Assembly: GCA_016202695.1 (NCBI GenBank)
Contig: JACQOE010000001.1
Span: 1-58,511 of the forward strand
DNA: 58,511 nt
Source of the DNA: Pseudomonadota bacterium
GTDB taxonomy: Bacteria > Pseudomonadota > Alphaproteobacteria > JACQOE01
Direction: 5' to 3'
The notes under the pieces were generated by a model. It saw only the letters and a program-made list of their open reading frames with translations, was not told where the DNA came from and searched no databases. Shown here one piece after another: positions 51,270 through 58,511 of this stretch (position 1 is the stretch's first letter; every line of letters starts with the position of its first letter). The position numbers were made by a program, and so were the translations under genes.

Positions 51270-52271
51270 ATGACCCGAACACTGTTGCGTATGGGCGCCC
51301 TGGCGGCGGCCCTGGTCGTCGGCGTCGCCTCCGCCCAGGCCGAGACGGTGTGGCGCATGGCCACAAAGCAGCCCGCAGACAGCCCCGAGGGACTGGCCTT
51401 CCAGAAGTTCGCCGACCTCGTGAAGGACTACTCCGGCGGCAAGATGACCGTGAAGGTGTACCCCTCCGAGCAGCTCGGCAAGACCGAGGCGACCCTCGAG
51501 CAGGTCCAGGCGGGCACGATCCACGTCTATCCCGAGGGCAGCACCTATCTGCAGAAGTGGGTGCCCGACATGAAGTTCGAGAGCGCCCCCTTCATCTTCC
51601 AGAGCCGCGAGCACTGGGCCAAGTTCCTCGAGACCGACGTCGCCAGGGGGTGGATCCGTCAGGTCAAGGAGAAATCCGGCATCACCATCATCGGCAGCCC
51701 GGCGGAAATGATGCGCGGCCCCTACCGGGTGATGGTGACCAAGAAGCCGGTCAAGACCCTCGCCGACGTGAAGGGCCTGAAGCTCCGCATGCACCCCGAT
51801 CAGCTCGCGACCGACGCCTGGACCTACCTCGGCGCCGAGGTGCGCGTGCTCGAGTGGACGGCGGTCTACGAATCGATCCAGCGCGGCATCGTCGAGTCGG
51901 TCAACAGCCCGGTGGCGCTGGTCGAAAGCATGAAGTTCTTCGAGGTCGCACCCCACATCGTGCGCCACGACGAGTACCCGCAGGGCATCGCCTTCATGAC
52001 CAACGCCAAGGCCTATGAGGGCCTGCCCAAAGACCTCAGGGCGGCGGTCGACCGCGCCTACAAGGACGCCGGCAAGTACAGCACGGACCTGACCATGAGC
52101 ATAACCGGCGAGTCGCTCAAGCGCATGCAGGCGAAGGGCGTCACCTACTCCGAGCCGGACCTGAGCGAGTTCATCAAGAAGATGCAGCAGTTCTACGCCG
52201 AGCTCGACCGCCAAGGGAAGCTGCCCAAGGGCTTCGTCGCCGCGGTCAACGCGAGCCGCCCGCGCACCTAG
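51270..52271 (+). CDS. dctP: TRAP transporter substrate-binding protein DctP (system 2)
   Basis: 333 residues, with a signal peptide (LLRMGALAAALVVGVASAQA, cleavage before ETVWRM). DctP motifs include KMTVKVYPSEQLGKTEA and VKGLKLRMHPDQLATDAW with the ligand-binding arginine. GGGAG is nine bases before the ATG. It begins a complete plus-strand TRAP set. It is unrelated in detail to system 1, so it probably binds another carboxylate. Confidence 0.93.
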   Translation: MTRTLLRMGALAAALVVGVASAQAETVWRMATKQPADSPEGLAFQKFADLVKDYSGGKMTVKVYPSEQLGKTEATLEQVQAGTIHVYPEGSTYLQKWVPDMKFESAPFIFQSREHWAKFLETDVARGWIRQVKEKSGITIIGSPAEMMRGPYRVMVTKKPVKTLADVKGLKLRMHPDQLATDAWTYLGAEVRVLEWTAVYESIQRGIVESVNSPVALVESMKFFEVAPHIVRHDEYPQGIAFMTNAKAYEGLPKDLRAAVDRAYKDAGKYSTDLTMSITGESLKRMQAKGVTYSEPDLSEFIKKMQQFYAELDRQGKLPKGFVAAVNASRPRT

Positions 52272-52298
52272 GCGGGAGCCCTTGAGGCTCGCCAAGGT

Positions 52299-52829
52299 AT
52301 GACGAGGCTCGCCGATACCGTCGATCGCCTGCTGGGCGTTTGCGAGCGCGTCTTCCACGCGCTCGCAAATGCCTGCCTGGCGATCATGCTCGCACTCAAC
52401 ATTGCCAACATCCTCGTCCGCGGATTGTCCGACCGCGGGATCGTCTGGGTGTTTCCCTGGACGATGGTCCTGTTCGTGTGGATGAGTTTCTTCGGGTTCT
52501 TCGTCCTCTACCGCAAGAACCGGGACATCACCGTTGACTTCCTCATCGACCGGCTCGGCCCTTCCGGGAAGCTCGTCGCGCGGCTGCTCGTCAACGCCAT
52601 CGTCCTCGTGCTCATGACCGTGATGCTGTGGCACGCCCCGCGCGTGATCGCCCAGCAGACCGGCGCGATCGAGATGGTCTTCTTCCTCGGCATGGAGATC
52701 GAGCGCTACGCGCTCTCGGTGCCGCTGTTCACCTCGTGCGCGCTGATCTTCATCACCTTCTGCGTTGACACGGTCCAGGCCCTCATGGGGCGCCCGCAAC
52801 CGGCCCACCACGTCATTGGCGACATGTAA
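52299..52829 (+). CDS. dctQ: TRAP transporter small permease DctQ (system 2)
   Basis: 176-residue four-helix membrane protein. It has ANACLAIMLALNIANILVRG, VWMSFFGFFVLYRKNRDITVDF (the DctQ loop) and a C-terminal helix ending VDTVQALMG. It starts 27 bases after dctP and ends 14 before dctM, forming one operon. Confidence 0.9.
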   Translation: MTRLADTVDRLLGVCERVFHALANACLAIMLALNIANILVRGLSDRGIVWVFPWTMVLFVWMSFFGFFVLYRKNRDITVDFLIDRLGPSGKLVARLLVNAIVLVLMTVMLWHAPRVIAQQTGAIEMVFFLGMEIERYALSVPLFTSCALIFITFCVDTVQALMGRPQPAHHVIGDM

Positions 52830-52843
52830 GGGCGCCTTTCGCG

Positions 52844-54127
52844 ATGGCCTGGGTGCTGTTCATCGGTTTCATCGGCCTCGTGCTCGTTCGGGTGCCGATC
52901 ACCATGGCGATCGGCGCCTCGGTGCTCGCCTCGCTCCTGGTCGCCGGCTACGCCGACGATCTCTACATCATGCCGCAGCAGGTCATGGAGGGCATCGACA
53001 ACCCGGCCCTCCTCGCCGTGCCTTTCTTCATCATGGCCGGCAACCTGATGAACGTGGTCGGGCTCACCGACAAGATATTCACCTTCGCGGCGGCGCTGGT
53101 GGGTCACATGCGCGCGGGGCTCGCCCAGGTGAACGTGGTCGCCTCGATGATCTTCGCCGGCGTCTCGGGCGCGGCGGTCGCCGACTGCGCCGGCCTCGGC
53201 ACCGTCGAGATCAAGGCGATGCGCGAGCGCGGCTATCCGGTCGATTTCTCGGCCGCGATCACGGTCGCCTCGTCGTGCGTGGGACCGATCATTCCGCCGT
53301 CCATTCCGCTGGTGATCTACGCCTTCATCTCCAATACCTCGGTCGCCCGCCTGTTCCTCGGCGGAATCGTTCCCGGACTCCTGATCGGCGCCTCGCTGAT
53401 GATCTTCAACCGCATCCTCGCGATCCGTTACGATTTTCCGCGCGAGCCGCGGGCACCCTTGCGCGCCGTGCTGCGGAGCGCGGTGGACGGCGTCGCCGCG
53501 CTGGTCGCGCCCGGGATCATCCTCGGGGCCATCATCTTCGGCTACACCACCGCCACCGAGGCCGGCGTGCTCGCCTGCGCCTACGCGCTGCTGCTCGGCG
53601 TGATCTATCGCTCGATCACCTGGCGGAATCTGTGGGAGACGCTGAGCGAGACCATGTACATCACCGCCGTGATCATGATCATCATCGGCTACTCCACGGT
53701 GATGGGCTGGCTGCTCGCGATCGAGCAGATTCCCCAGGCGCTGGCCGGGATCGTGCTGCTCGCCACCAGCAACAAGTACGTCTTCCTCGCGCTTCTGATC
53801 ATCTTCCTCCTCTTGATCGGCACCGTGGTCGAGGGCATACCGGCGATGATCATCCTCGTGCCGATGCTCCTTCCCCTGATCGACCAGTTCGGAATCGACC
53901 GGGTGCACTTCGGGCTCATCATCACCTTCGGGCTCCTCATCGGCATCGCCACGCCGCCGATGGGGATCGGGCTCTACATCATGGTCGAGGTCGCCAAGGT
54001 CTCGTTCGAGCGGGTGACGATCGCGGTCTTGCCGTTCCTGATCCCGCTCATCATCACGCTGATCCTGATCACCTACATCCCGGCACTCACGCTCTGGCTG
54101 CCGAACCTGGTGATGGGGCCGGAGTAG
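52844..54127 (+). CDS. dctM: TRAP transporter large permease DctM (system 2)
   Basis: 427-residue membrane protein with the DctM pattern: LLAVPFFIMAGNLMNVVGLTD, IFAGVSGAAVADCAGLG, GPIIPPSIPLVIYAFIS, TTATEAGVLACAYALL and GIATPPMGIGLYIM. It carries out sodium- or proton-coupled uptake with DctQ and the periplasmic DctP. It is last in the operon and followed by a perfect palindrome that probably ends transcription. Confidence 0.94.
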   Translation: MAWVLFIGFIGLVLVRVPITMAIGASVLASLLVAGYADDLYIMPQQVMEGIDNPALLAVPFFIMAGNLMNVVGLTDKIFTFAAALVGHMRAGLAQVNVVASMIFAGVSGAAVADCAGLGTVEIKAMRERGYPVDFSAAITVASSCVGPIIPPSIPLVIYAFISNTSVARLFLGGIVPGLLIGASLMIFNRILAIRYDFPREPRAPLRAVLRSAVDGVAALVAPGIILGAIIFGYTTATEAGVLACAYALLLGVIYRSITWRNLWETLSETMYITAVIMIIIGYSTVMGWLLAIEQIPQALAGIVLLATSNKYVFLALLIIFLLLIGTVVEGIPAMIILVPMLLPLIDQFGIDRVHFGLIITFGLLIGIATPPMGIGLYIMVEVAKVSFERVTIAVLPFLIPLIITLILITYIPALTLWLPNLVMGPE

Positions 54128-54166
54128 CCGCGATCGGCGGGCCTCCGGCCGGGTGCCGGAACGGAA

Positions 54167-54190
54167 ACGGGCCCCCATATGGGGGCCCGT
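54167..54190. terminator. 24-base perfect palindrome between convergent genes
   Basis: ACGGGCCCCC (54167-54176), ATAT, then GGGGGCCCGT (54181-54190): the stem is 10 bp and the centre is itself palindromic. On the minus strand it is followed by a T-rich TTTCCGTT, so it best suits termination of the RraA-like gene, and it may also stop dctM transcripts. Confidence 0.7.
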
Positions 54191-54218
54191 CGCGTTAGAG
54201 GGACCGGATTCGCCGCGG

Positions 54219-54893
54219 CTACTTCTTCTGGGCGGCGAGCGCGGCCTCGATCTTCTTCGTCGCCCCCGAGAGATCGCCGAGCCTAGCCCCGCCGCGGACC
54301 TTGGCGAAGGTCGCCGGCTCGCCGTTCTGCTTGGCGATCGCCCACTCGGCGTAGAAGCGCACGTCCTCGGGCGGCATCACCAGCACCCCGCCCTCGTCGG
54401 CGAGCACGGCGTAGCCCGGCAGGACCGCGGCGCCGCCGCAGGCGACCGGGACGTTGATCGCGCCGCCGTTGGCATAGGCCCGGGTCGTGATCGGAGCCGG
54501 GCCGCGGCACCAGACCGGCATGTCGAATTCGCGGATCTGCGAGAAGTCGGCGCAGGGCCCGTCGATCGCCGCCCCGGAGACGCCGGCCACCTTCGTCGCC
54601 AGCGCCACCGTGCCCCCGAAGCAGGCGTGCCGGGAGTCGCCCAGCCGGTCGACGACCAGGAAGTCGCCCGGGCGGAGCATCCCCGTCAGATGATGGAGCA
54701 GCGCCGAGTCCTGCCCGGGAAGCGCGATCGTGACGGCGGTGCCGACGACCCGCTTCTCCGGCGTCACCGCCCGGATGTCGCGGTCCATGTAGCCCCAGTG
54801 GCGCAGGTGGCCGATGGTGGCGGTCTCGCACTGGACGAGCAGATCAAGGAGTCCCTTGTCCACCTGCGGCGGCATCTCGTTGATGACGAACAT
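54219..54893 (-). CDS. RraA-like / HMG-CHA aldolase family protein
   Basis: 224-residue member of the RraA/demethylmenaquinone methyltransferase-like family, which includes 4-hydroxy-4-methyl-2-oxoglutarate aldolases and oxaloacetate decarboxylases. GDFLVVDRLGDSRHACFGG and VAGVSGAAIDGPCAD match the active-site region, but the usual Arg-Asp pair after DG is Ala-Asp here (PCAD). It may be a non-aldolase member. It lies 40 bases after the nitrilase-like gene on the same strand. Confidence 0.85.
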   Translation of the reverse strand: MFVINEMPPQVDKGLLDLLVQCETATIGHLRHWGYMDRDIRAVTPEKRVVGTAVTIALPGQDSALLHHLTGMLRPGDFLVVDRLGDSRHACFGGTVALATKVAGVSGAAIDGPCADFSQIREFDMPVWCRGPAPITTRAYANGGAINVPVACGGAAVLPGYAVLADEGGVLVMPPEDVRFYAEWAIAKQNGEPATFAKVRGGARLGDLSGATKKIEAALAAQKK

Positions 54894-54933
54894 CGACTGT
54901 TCCCCCTTGGTCGAACGGCGCTGCGCCGGGCCG

Positions 54934-55749
54934 TCAAAGCGCCTTGTGCTTCATCACCGGCAGATTGGCGCGGATTGTGTCGAGATAGGAGAAGTCCAAC
55001 CGCGCGCTGATGAACCCGACCTTGTCCATCGCCTTGGCGATCACGTGGCCCCACGGGTCGACCGCCAGGGAATGACCGTAGTTCGCGCGCGTGCCGTTGG
55101 CATAGGTCCCGCACTGCCCGGGCGCGAGCACGTAGCACTCGGTCTCGATCGCGCGGGCGCGGAGCAAGACCTCCCAGTGATCCTTGCCCGTCATCAGGGT
55201 GAAGGCGGCCGGCACCATGATGACGTTGGCGCCCTTCCTGGCCAGCGCCTGGTACAGCTCGGGGAAGCGGAGATCGTAGCAGATCGAGCAGCCGATGTGC
55301 GCGCCGTTGGGCCCGTCGTAGGCGACGACCTCGCTGCCGCGTCCGATCGAGGCCGATTCGCGGTACTGCTTGCCGTCCGGCGTGGTCACGTCGAAGAGGT
55401 GAATCTTCCGGTAGCGGGCGACTTCCTTGCCGGTGGAGTCGAAGGCGACGGTGGTGTTGTAGACCTTCTCGCCGCCCTCCTCGGGGAGCTCGATCAGGCT
55501 CCCGCCGTGGATCCACACCCGGTGCTTGCGCGCCAGCCCCTGCAGCATGGCGTAGGACTCGCCGTCCGGCAGCCGCTCCGCCGACGCCCGCCGCACCTCC
55601 GCGCTCTCGGTCAGGCAGGTGAACATTTCCGGCAGCACCACGAGCTCCGGCCGGTCCTCGGCGATGGCCGCCTCGACAAGCACCTCCGCCCGCTTCAGGT
55701 TCGCACCCTTGTTCTCCTGCGAGTTCATTTGGATCAGCGAGACCTTCAT
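54934..55749 (-). CDS. Nitrilase-superfamily carbon-nitrogen hydrolase (Nit2/omega-amidase-like)
   Basis: 271 residues with the full Glu-Lys-Cys triad: E41 in VVLPEMF, K115 in RYRKIHLFD and C157 in ICYDLRFPEL. The pattern is close to Nit1/Nit2, which hydrolyse omega-amides of 2-oxoacids, and to N-carbamoyl amino acid or deaminated glutathione amidases. ATG at 55749 has AGGAG eight bases upstream; a longer in-frame start is unlikely. Cytosolic. It may finish hydrolysis of amide or carbamoyl products, but it is not linked in operon to the hydantoinases. Confidence 0.9.
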   Translation of the reverse strand: MKVSLIQMNSQENKGANLKRAEVLVEAAIAEDRPELVVLPEMFTCLTESAEVRRASAERLPDGESYAMLQGLARKHRVWIHGGSLIELPEEGGEKVYNTTVAFDSTGKEVARYRKIHLFDVTTPDGKQYRESASIGRGSEVVAYDGPNGAHIGCSICYDLRFPELYQALARKGANVIMVPAAFTLMTGKDHWEVLLRARAIETECYVLAPGQCGTYANGTRANYGHSLAVDPWGHVIAKAMDKVGFISARLDFSYLDTIRANLPVMKHKAL

Positions 55750-55909
55750 GGCGTTCTCTCCTGGGGTCGAGGGGCGCACCGGCGGACCCGCGCACGGGCT
55801 CGTTCGGCGCACTCTTAGCCCGTCGACGCAGGCGCCGCAAGGACCCGGCGAGGGCGGCGCCGACGGCGGCGGATGGCGCCGTCAGCCGCCTTCGACCCCG
55901 CCCGCCACC

Positions 55910-56539
55910 CTACTGGATCTTGAGAACCTGACTGCCGTCCTTGGTTCGGGGATCGGTGTTGGGACCGACGATGATCTCTTGGAACTGCTGACCCCAACGG
56001 CTTCCCTCGTAGACCCACAGGATTCGCCCGGTCTTGGCGGCAACGAGCTCGACCTCGTCACCGGAGCGGACCGGCCCGGTCTTGCCCGCGGCCGAGCGGA
56101 CGACGAACTTCTGCGAGCCGTCCTTGGTGCGGGCATCGGTGTTGGGACCGACCAGGACCTCGTTGAATCCGCCGCCCCAGCGGCTTCCCTCGTAGACCCA
56201 CAGGATTCGCCCGGTCTTGGCGGCAACGAGCTCGACCTCGTCGCCATAGGCCACGGGCCCGGTCTTGCCCGCCGGCGAGCGGACCACAAGCTTCTGGGAT
56301 CCATCCTTGGTGCCGGCCTCGGTATTCGGCCCGACAATGATCTCGTGAATGTCCCGGCCCCACTGGCTCCCCTCGAAGGCCCATAGGATTCGGCCCGATT
56401 TCTTGGCCGAGAGCTCGATCGCGCCGCCGTAGCTCACCGCCTGCTGCGCGGCGCTCTCGCCGCCCGGCAGGGCGGCGGCGAGTGCCGCGGCGACCGCGAC
56501 CGCGAGCCACGCCACCTTGATTCGCCCGAAGCATTTCAT
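55910..56539 (-). CDS. Secreted protein with three 61-residue tandem repeats
   Basis: 209 residues: an N-terminal signal peptide (VAWLAVAVAAALAAALPGG, then a charged cleavage area), followed by three repeats. Each runs from GDEVELVAAKTGRILW through GSRWG and VGPNTD to TKDGSQ, then a link SAAGKTGPV; the third stops after VLKIQ. Repeats 2 and 3 are nearly identical in protein and DNA; repeat 1 has diverged (ELSAKKSGRILWAFEGSQWG). No known domain is recognised. The repeated Trp, Gly and Asp/Asn pattern suggests a beta-rich or lectin-like fold, but that is a guess. Confidence 0.85.
   Translation of the reverse strand: MKCFGRIKVAWLAVAVAAALAAALPGGESAAQQAVSYGGAIELSAKKSGRILWAFEGSQWGRDIHEIIVGPNTEAGTKDGSQKLVVRSPAGKTGPVAYGDEVELVAAKTGRILWVYEGSRWGGGFNEVLVGPNTDARTKDGSQKFVVRSAAGKTGPVRSGDEVELVAAKTGRILWVYEGSRWGQQFQEIIVGPNTDPRTKDGSQVLKIQ
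55998..56242 (-). repeat. Recent tandem duplication inside the repeat protein gene
   Basis: The 62-base tract at 55998-56059 is identical to 56181-56242, exactly 183 bases (61 codons) apart. This indicates recent duplication or gene conversion between the second and third protein repeats. Confidence 0.85.
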
Positions 56540-56683
56540 GGCGTTCTTACCCCTGTTCAGGTTCTCATGCTCACGGCACCTATTAAGTGAGACGCGGGCG
56601 ACGTTGTCCAGCGGCCCGGGCGAGCGGCGGGACCCGATGATCTCGAAACGACCGCTCGACCGCGCAAACCCGGCTTCAGACTC

Positions 56684-57838
56684 TTAGACCTCGATCAGGT
56701 CGCGGCTCGATCGCGAGAGGACCTCGGCGCCGGTCGCGGTGACGAGGACGTTGTCGATCAGCCGCGCCCCCAGCCGCTCCTGGTGAATGAACACCGGGGG
56801 CTCGATCGAGACCACCATCCCCGCCTGCAACACGTGGCTCGAATCCCCGAACATGTGGGCCGACTCGCCCCACAGGGGCGGAAAGCCCGGGCCGATCCCG
56901 TAGCCGGTGGTGTGCAGCCGGTAGCGGTCCATCCCCGCCTCGGCGATCACCCACTTCGCCGCCTGGTGTGGCCGGAGGGCGGGCACGCCGGCGCGAATCT
57001 CGGCGATGCAGGCATCGCAGGCCCCGCGCACGACCCGGTAGATCTCGCGCATCCTCGGCGTCGGAGTCCCGAGGCAGAACACCCGCCCGATGGTCGCGTG
57101 ATAGCGGCGGTACGAGGCCCCATACTCGGTGTGACAGAGATCCCCGGGCTCCAGCCGGCGCTCGCTTGGAAGCCCGTGGCCGTAGCAGGTGCGTTCGCCG
57201 GAGGCGAAGTTCATCGGGCTCGCCGGCGCGTCCGATCCCAGCGCCATCATCGTGCGGTGGACCTCGGCCACCACCTCGAACTCGGTCCGCCCGGGCGCGA
57301 GCGCGCGGAGGAACGTGTCGACCCCGGCATCGCAGATGCCCGCCGCCCTGCGGATATAGGCAAGCTCGGCCGGCGACTTGACCAGCTTGAGACTCTCGAC
57401 GAGGTGGGTCGCGTCCACCACCCGCGCGCCGCCGAGCACGGCCTTGATCCGTTCGTACTCCTTGGGCCCTAGGTGGTAGGCCGGGGCCTCCAGCCCGATC
57501 CGCCGGTCGAGGAACCCCTTCTCCTCCATCACCGCGCGGAAGGCGTCGATGGGGTCCTCGGGCTCGCGCCCGCCCCAGCCGCGCACGTCGCCGGCCAGGC
57601 TCAGGTCCTCCACTTCCGCCACCTCGGCCAGCTTGACGAGATAGGTGAGCGGACGATCCTCCAGGGTGAAGAAGAGGCAGCGGAAGAACTGCCAGATCTT
57701 GCCCCGCGAGCCGATCAGGTAGTTGACGTTGACCGGCGAGATGACGAGGAGAAGATCGAGTCCCGCCCGCTCCATCTCCGCCCGCACGCGGCGCTGCCGG
57801 TCCTGGAACTCGCTCAGGGCGAAATCGTGCTTGGACAT
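56684..57838 (-). CDS. M24 creatinase/ectoine-hydrolase-like protein without metal ligands
   Basis: 384 residues of the creatinase/aminopeptidase P fold: FQDRQRRVRAEMERAGLD and VISPVNVNYLIG in the N-domain, KSPAELAYIRRAAGI at the junction. The peptidase metal ligands are replaced: the first Asp is E238 (HTEYGAS), the second is T249 (RRYHATIGR), and the GHG histidine is Tyr (TTGYGIGPG). SIEPPVF keeps one Glu, and DNVLVT replaces the other. The GERTCYGHG histidine is kept. This pattern resembles metal-free creatinase and ectoine hydrolase-like members, so a C-N hydrolase is likelier than a peptidase. The start has GGGGAA upstream. Confidence 0.88.
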   Translation of the reverse strand: MSKHDFALSEFQDRQRRVRAEMERAGLDLLLVISPVNVNYLIGSRGKIWQFFRCLFFTLEDRPLTYLVKLAEVAEVEDLSLAGDVRGWGGREPEDPIDAFRAVMEEKGFLDRRIGLEAPAYHLGPKEYERIKAVLGGARVVDATHLVESLKLVKSPAELAYIRRAAGICDAGVDTFLRALAPGRTEFEVVAEVHRTMMALGSDAPASPMNFASGERTCYGHGLPSERRLEPGDLCHTEYGASYRRYHATIGRVFCLGTPTPRMREIYRVVRGACDACIAEIRAGVPALRPHQAAKWVIAEAGMDRYRLHTTGYGIGPGFPPLWGESAHMFGDSSHVLQAGMVVSIEPPVFIHQERLGARLIDNVLVTATGAEVLSRSSRDLIEV

Positions 57839-57872
57839 TCACGCGTTCCCCTGTGTCCTCGATCCCGAACGG

Positions 57873-58511
57873 TCACGGAACGCGGACGTAATCGAACGAT
57901 GCGCGAGAGAGCCGCTCGCACCCCGTCGCGGTCACGAGCAGCGTCTCGCCCACCACGGCCGCAAGCCCGTCGCGCGCATCGCGCACCGCGGGATGCTCGA
58001 AGAACACCATGCCGGGCTCGGCGATCACCGGGTTGCCCGAGTACAGCATCGGCCAGTCCATCCAGTTGGGCGAGAAGGTGGCGCCGAGCGCGTAGCCGTA
58101 GGCGAAGTTGTCGGGCGCGTAGCCGCCCGTCTCGATCACCCGCCTGAAGGCGTCGAACACCTCGCCCACCGGCCGCCCCGGGCGGAGCGCCTCCGTGCCG
58201 GCGGCCAGGGCCGCGCGCGCGATTCGGTGCATCTCCTCATGCTTGGGATTGGGCCGGCCGATCTTGATCGTGCGGTAGAGGCACGCGTGATAGTGCCGGA
58301 AGACCCCCGCGAACTCGATGGTGAGGGTATCGTCCTCGCCCAGGCACCGGCGCCCCGACTGGTAGCGTCCAAGCCGCGCCGCCGGCCCCGAGCCGATGAT
58401 GAACTCGTTGCCGGGATAGTCGCCGTCGCCCCGGAACACCGCCCCCTGCATCGCCGCCAGGATGTCGCCCTCGAACGCCCCCGGACGCGCCAGCCTCACC
58501 GCTTCCGCCAG
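57873..58511 (-). CDS. M24 creatinase-like protein (N-terminus cut by window end)
   Basis: C-terminal 212 residues; the frame remains open to base 58511, so the start is outside. It shares the degenerate pattern of its neighbour: TIEFAGVFRHYHACLYRT in place of the metal Asp pair and GYALGATFSPNW in place of the GHG motif. It keeps a Glu in VFFEHP. It ends GETLLVTATGCERLSRAS, the closest match in this window to the relic at 50979-51115. It is 34 bases upstream of the 56684 gene on the same strand, so the two M24 genes are probably co-transcribed and may be hetero-partners. Confidence 0.85.
   Translation of the reverse strand: MAEAVRLARPGAFEGDILAAMQGAVFRGDGDYPGNEFIIGSGPAARLGRYQSGRRCLGEDDTLTIEFAGVFRHYHACLYRTIKIGRPNPKHEEMHRIARAALAAGTEALRPGRPVGEVFDAFRRVIETGGYAPDNFAYGYALGATFSPNWMDWPMLYSGNPVIAEPGMVFFEHPAVRDARDGLAAVVGETLLVTATGCERLSRASFDYVRVP

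Noticed and set aside
55998-56242. CRISPR-like direct repeat
   Set aside because: The 62-base repeats lie in frame inside a coding gene, at 183-base spacing that equals one protein repeat.

Overview
This is a very GC-rich window (roughly 70% by eye) with dense, operon-like packing, frequent 1-4 base start/stop overlaps, two TRAP transporters, a branched-chain amino acid type ABC transporter and many hydantoinase, amidohydrolase and PLP genes. This gene style suits a heterotrophic high-GC pseudomonad-phylum bacterium, most likely an alphaproteobacterium. That placement is an inference; no rRNA, tRNA or other marker gene is present. I see no insertion sequence, prophage, integrase or CRISPR array.

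Layout. (1) 1-8366, plus strand: the end of a hydantoinase B subunit, an uncharacterised PLP enzyme, two tandem ornithine-cyclodeaminase-like reductases, an orphan CoxL-type molybdenum hydroxylase and an isocitrate/isopropylmalate-type dehydrogenase. (2) 8397-9827, minus: a dihydropyrimidinase/hydantoinase. (3) 10032-14145, plus: a succinyl/malyl-CoA-ligase-like pair and two MaoC/hot-dog hydratases, which look like a C4/C5 dicarboxyl-CoA module. (4) 29407 down to 14158, minus: a nearly continuous array of gntR, aminotransferase, hyuA, hyuB, hydantoinase, livK-G-F-H-M, amidase and aminotransferase. (5) 29639-34882, plus: a divergent arm of hyuA (interrupted by an amber codon), hyuB and aminotransferase. 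A TTGTATACAA palindrome lies between the two arms beside gntR. (6) 34946-38086: a copper operon, copZ-csoR-copA, with a visible promoter and operator. (7) 38139-39852: a methyltransferase and a DMT exporter; then a PuuE-like deacetylase/allantoinase with a good terminator. (8) 44574-40921, minus: TRAP dctP-Q-M plus a cyclase. (9) Malate synthase and an NHL propeller protein. (10) 47944-54127: an M24 hydrolase, a maleate-isomerase-like Asp/Glu racemase superfamily enzyme, an atypical SDR, a relic of another M24 gene and a second TRAP system. (11) 54219-58511, minus: an RraA-like protein, a nitrilase-family amidase, a secreted protein with three 61-residue repeats and two creatinase-like M24 proteins, the last cut by the window end.

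How it fits together. The recurring theme is uptake and ring or amide opening of small organic nitrogen compounds (hydantoins, ureides, creatine-like or cyclic amino acid derivatives). Import would be through Liv and TRAP transporters, opening through zinc hydantoinases, ATP-dependent HyuAB enzymes, amidases and creatinase-like enzymes, nitrogen removal through class III aminotransferases and ornithine-cyclodeaminase relatives, and carbon entry into central metabolism through CoA ligase/hydratases and malate synthase. The least explained parts are the GntR-centred bidirectional hydantoin regulon, the uncharacterised PLP enzyme, the orphan molybdenum subunit and the degenerate M24 family including a deletion relic. 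No substrate can be fixed from sequence alone.
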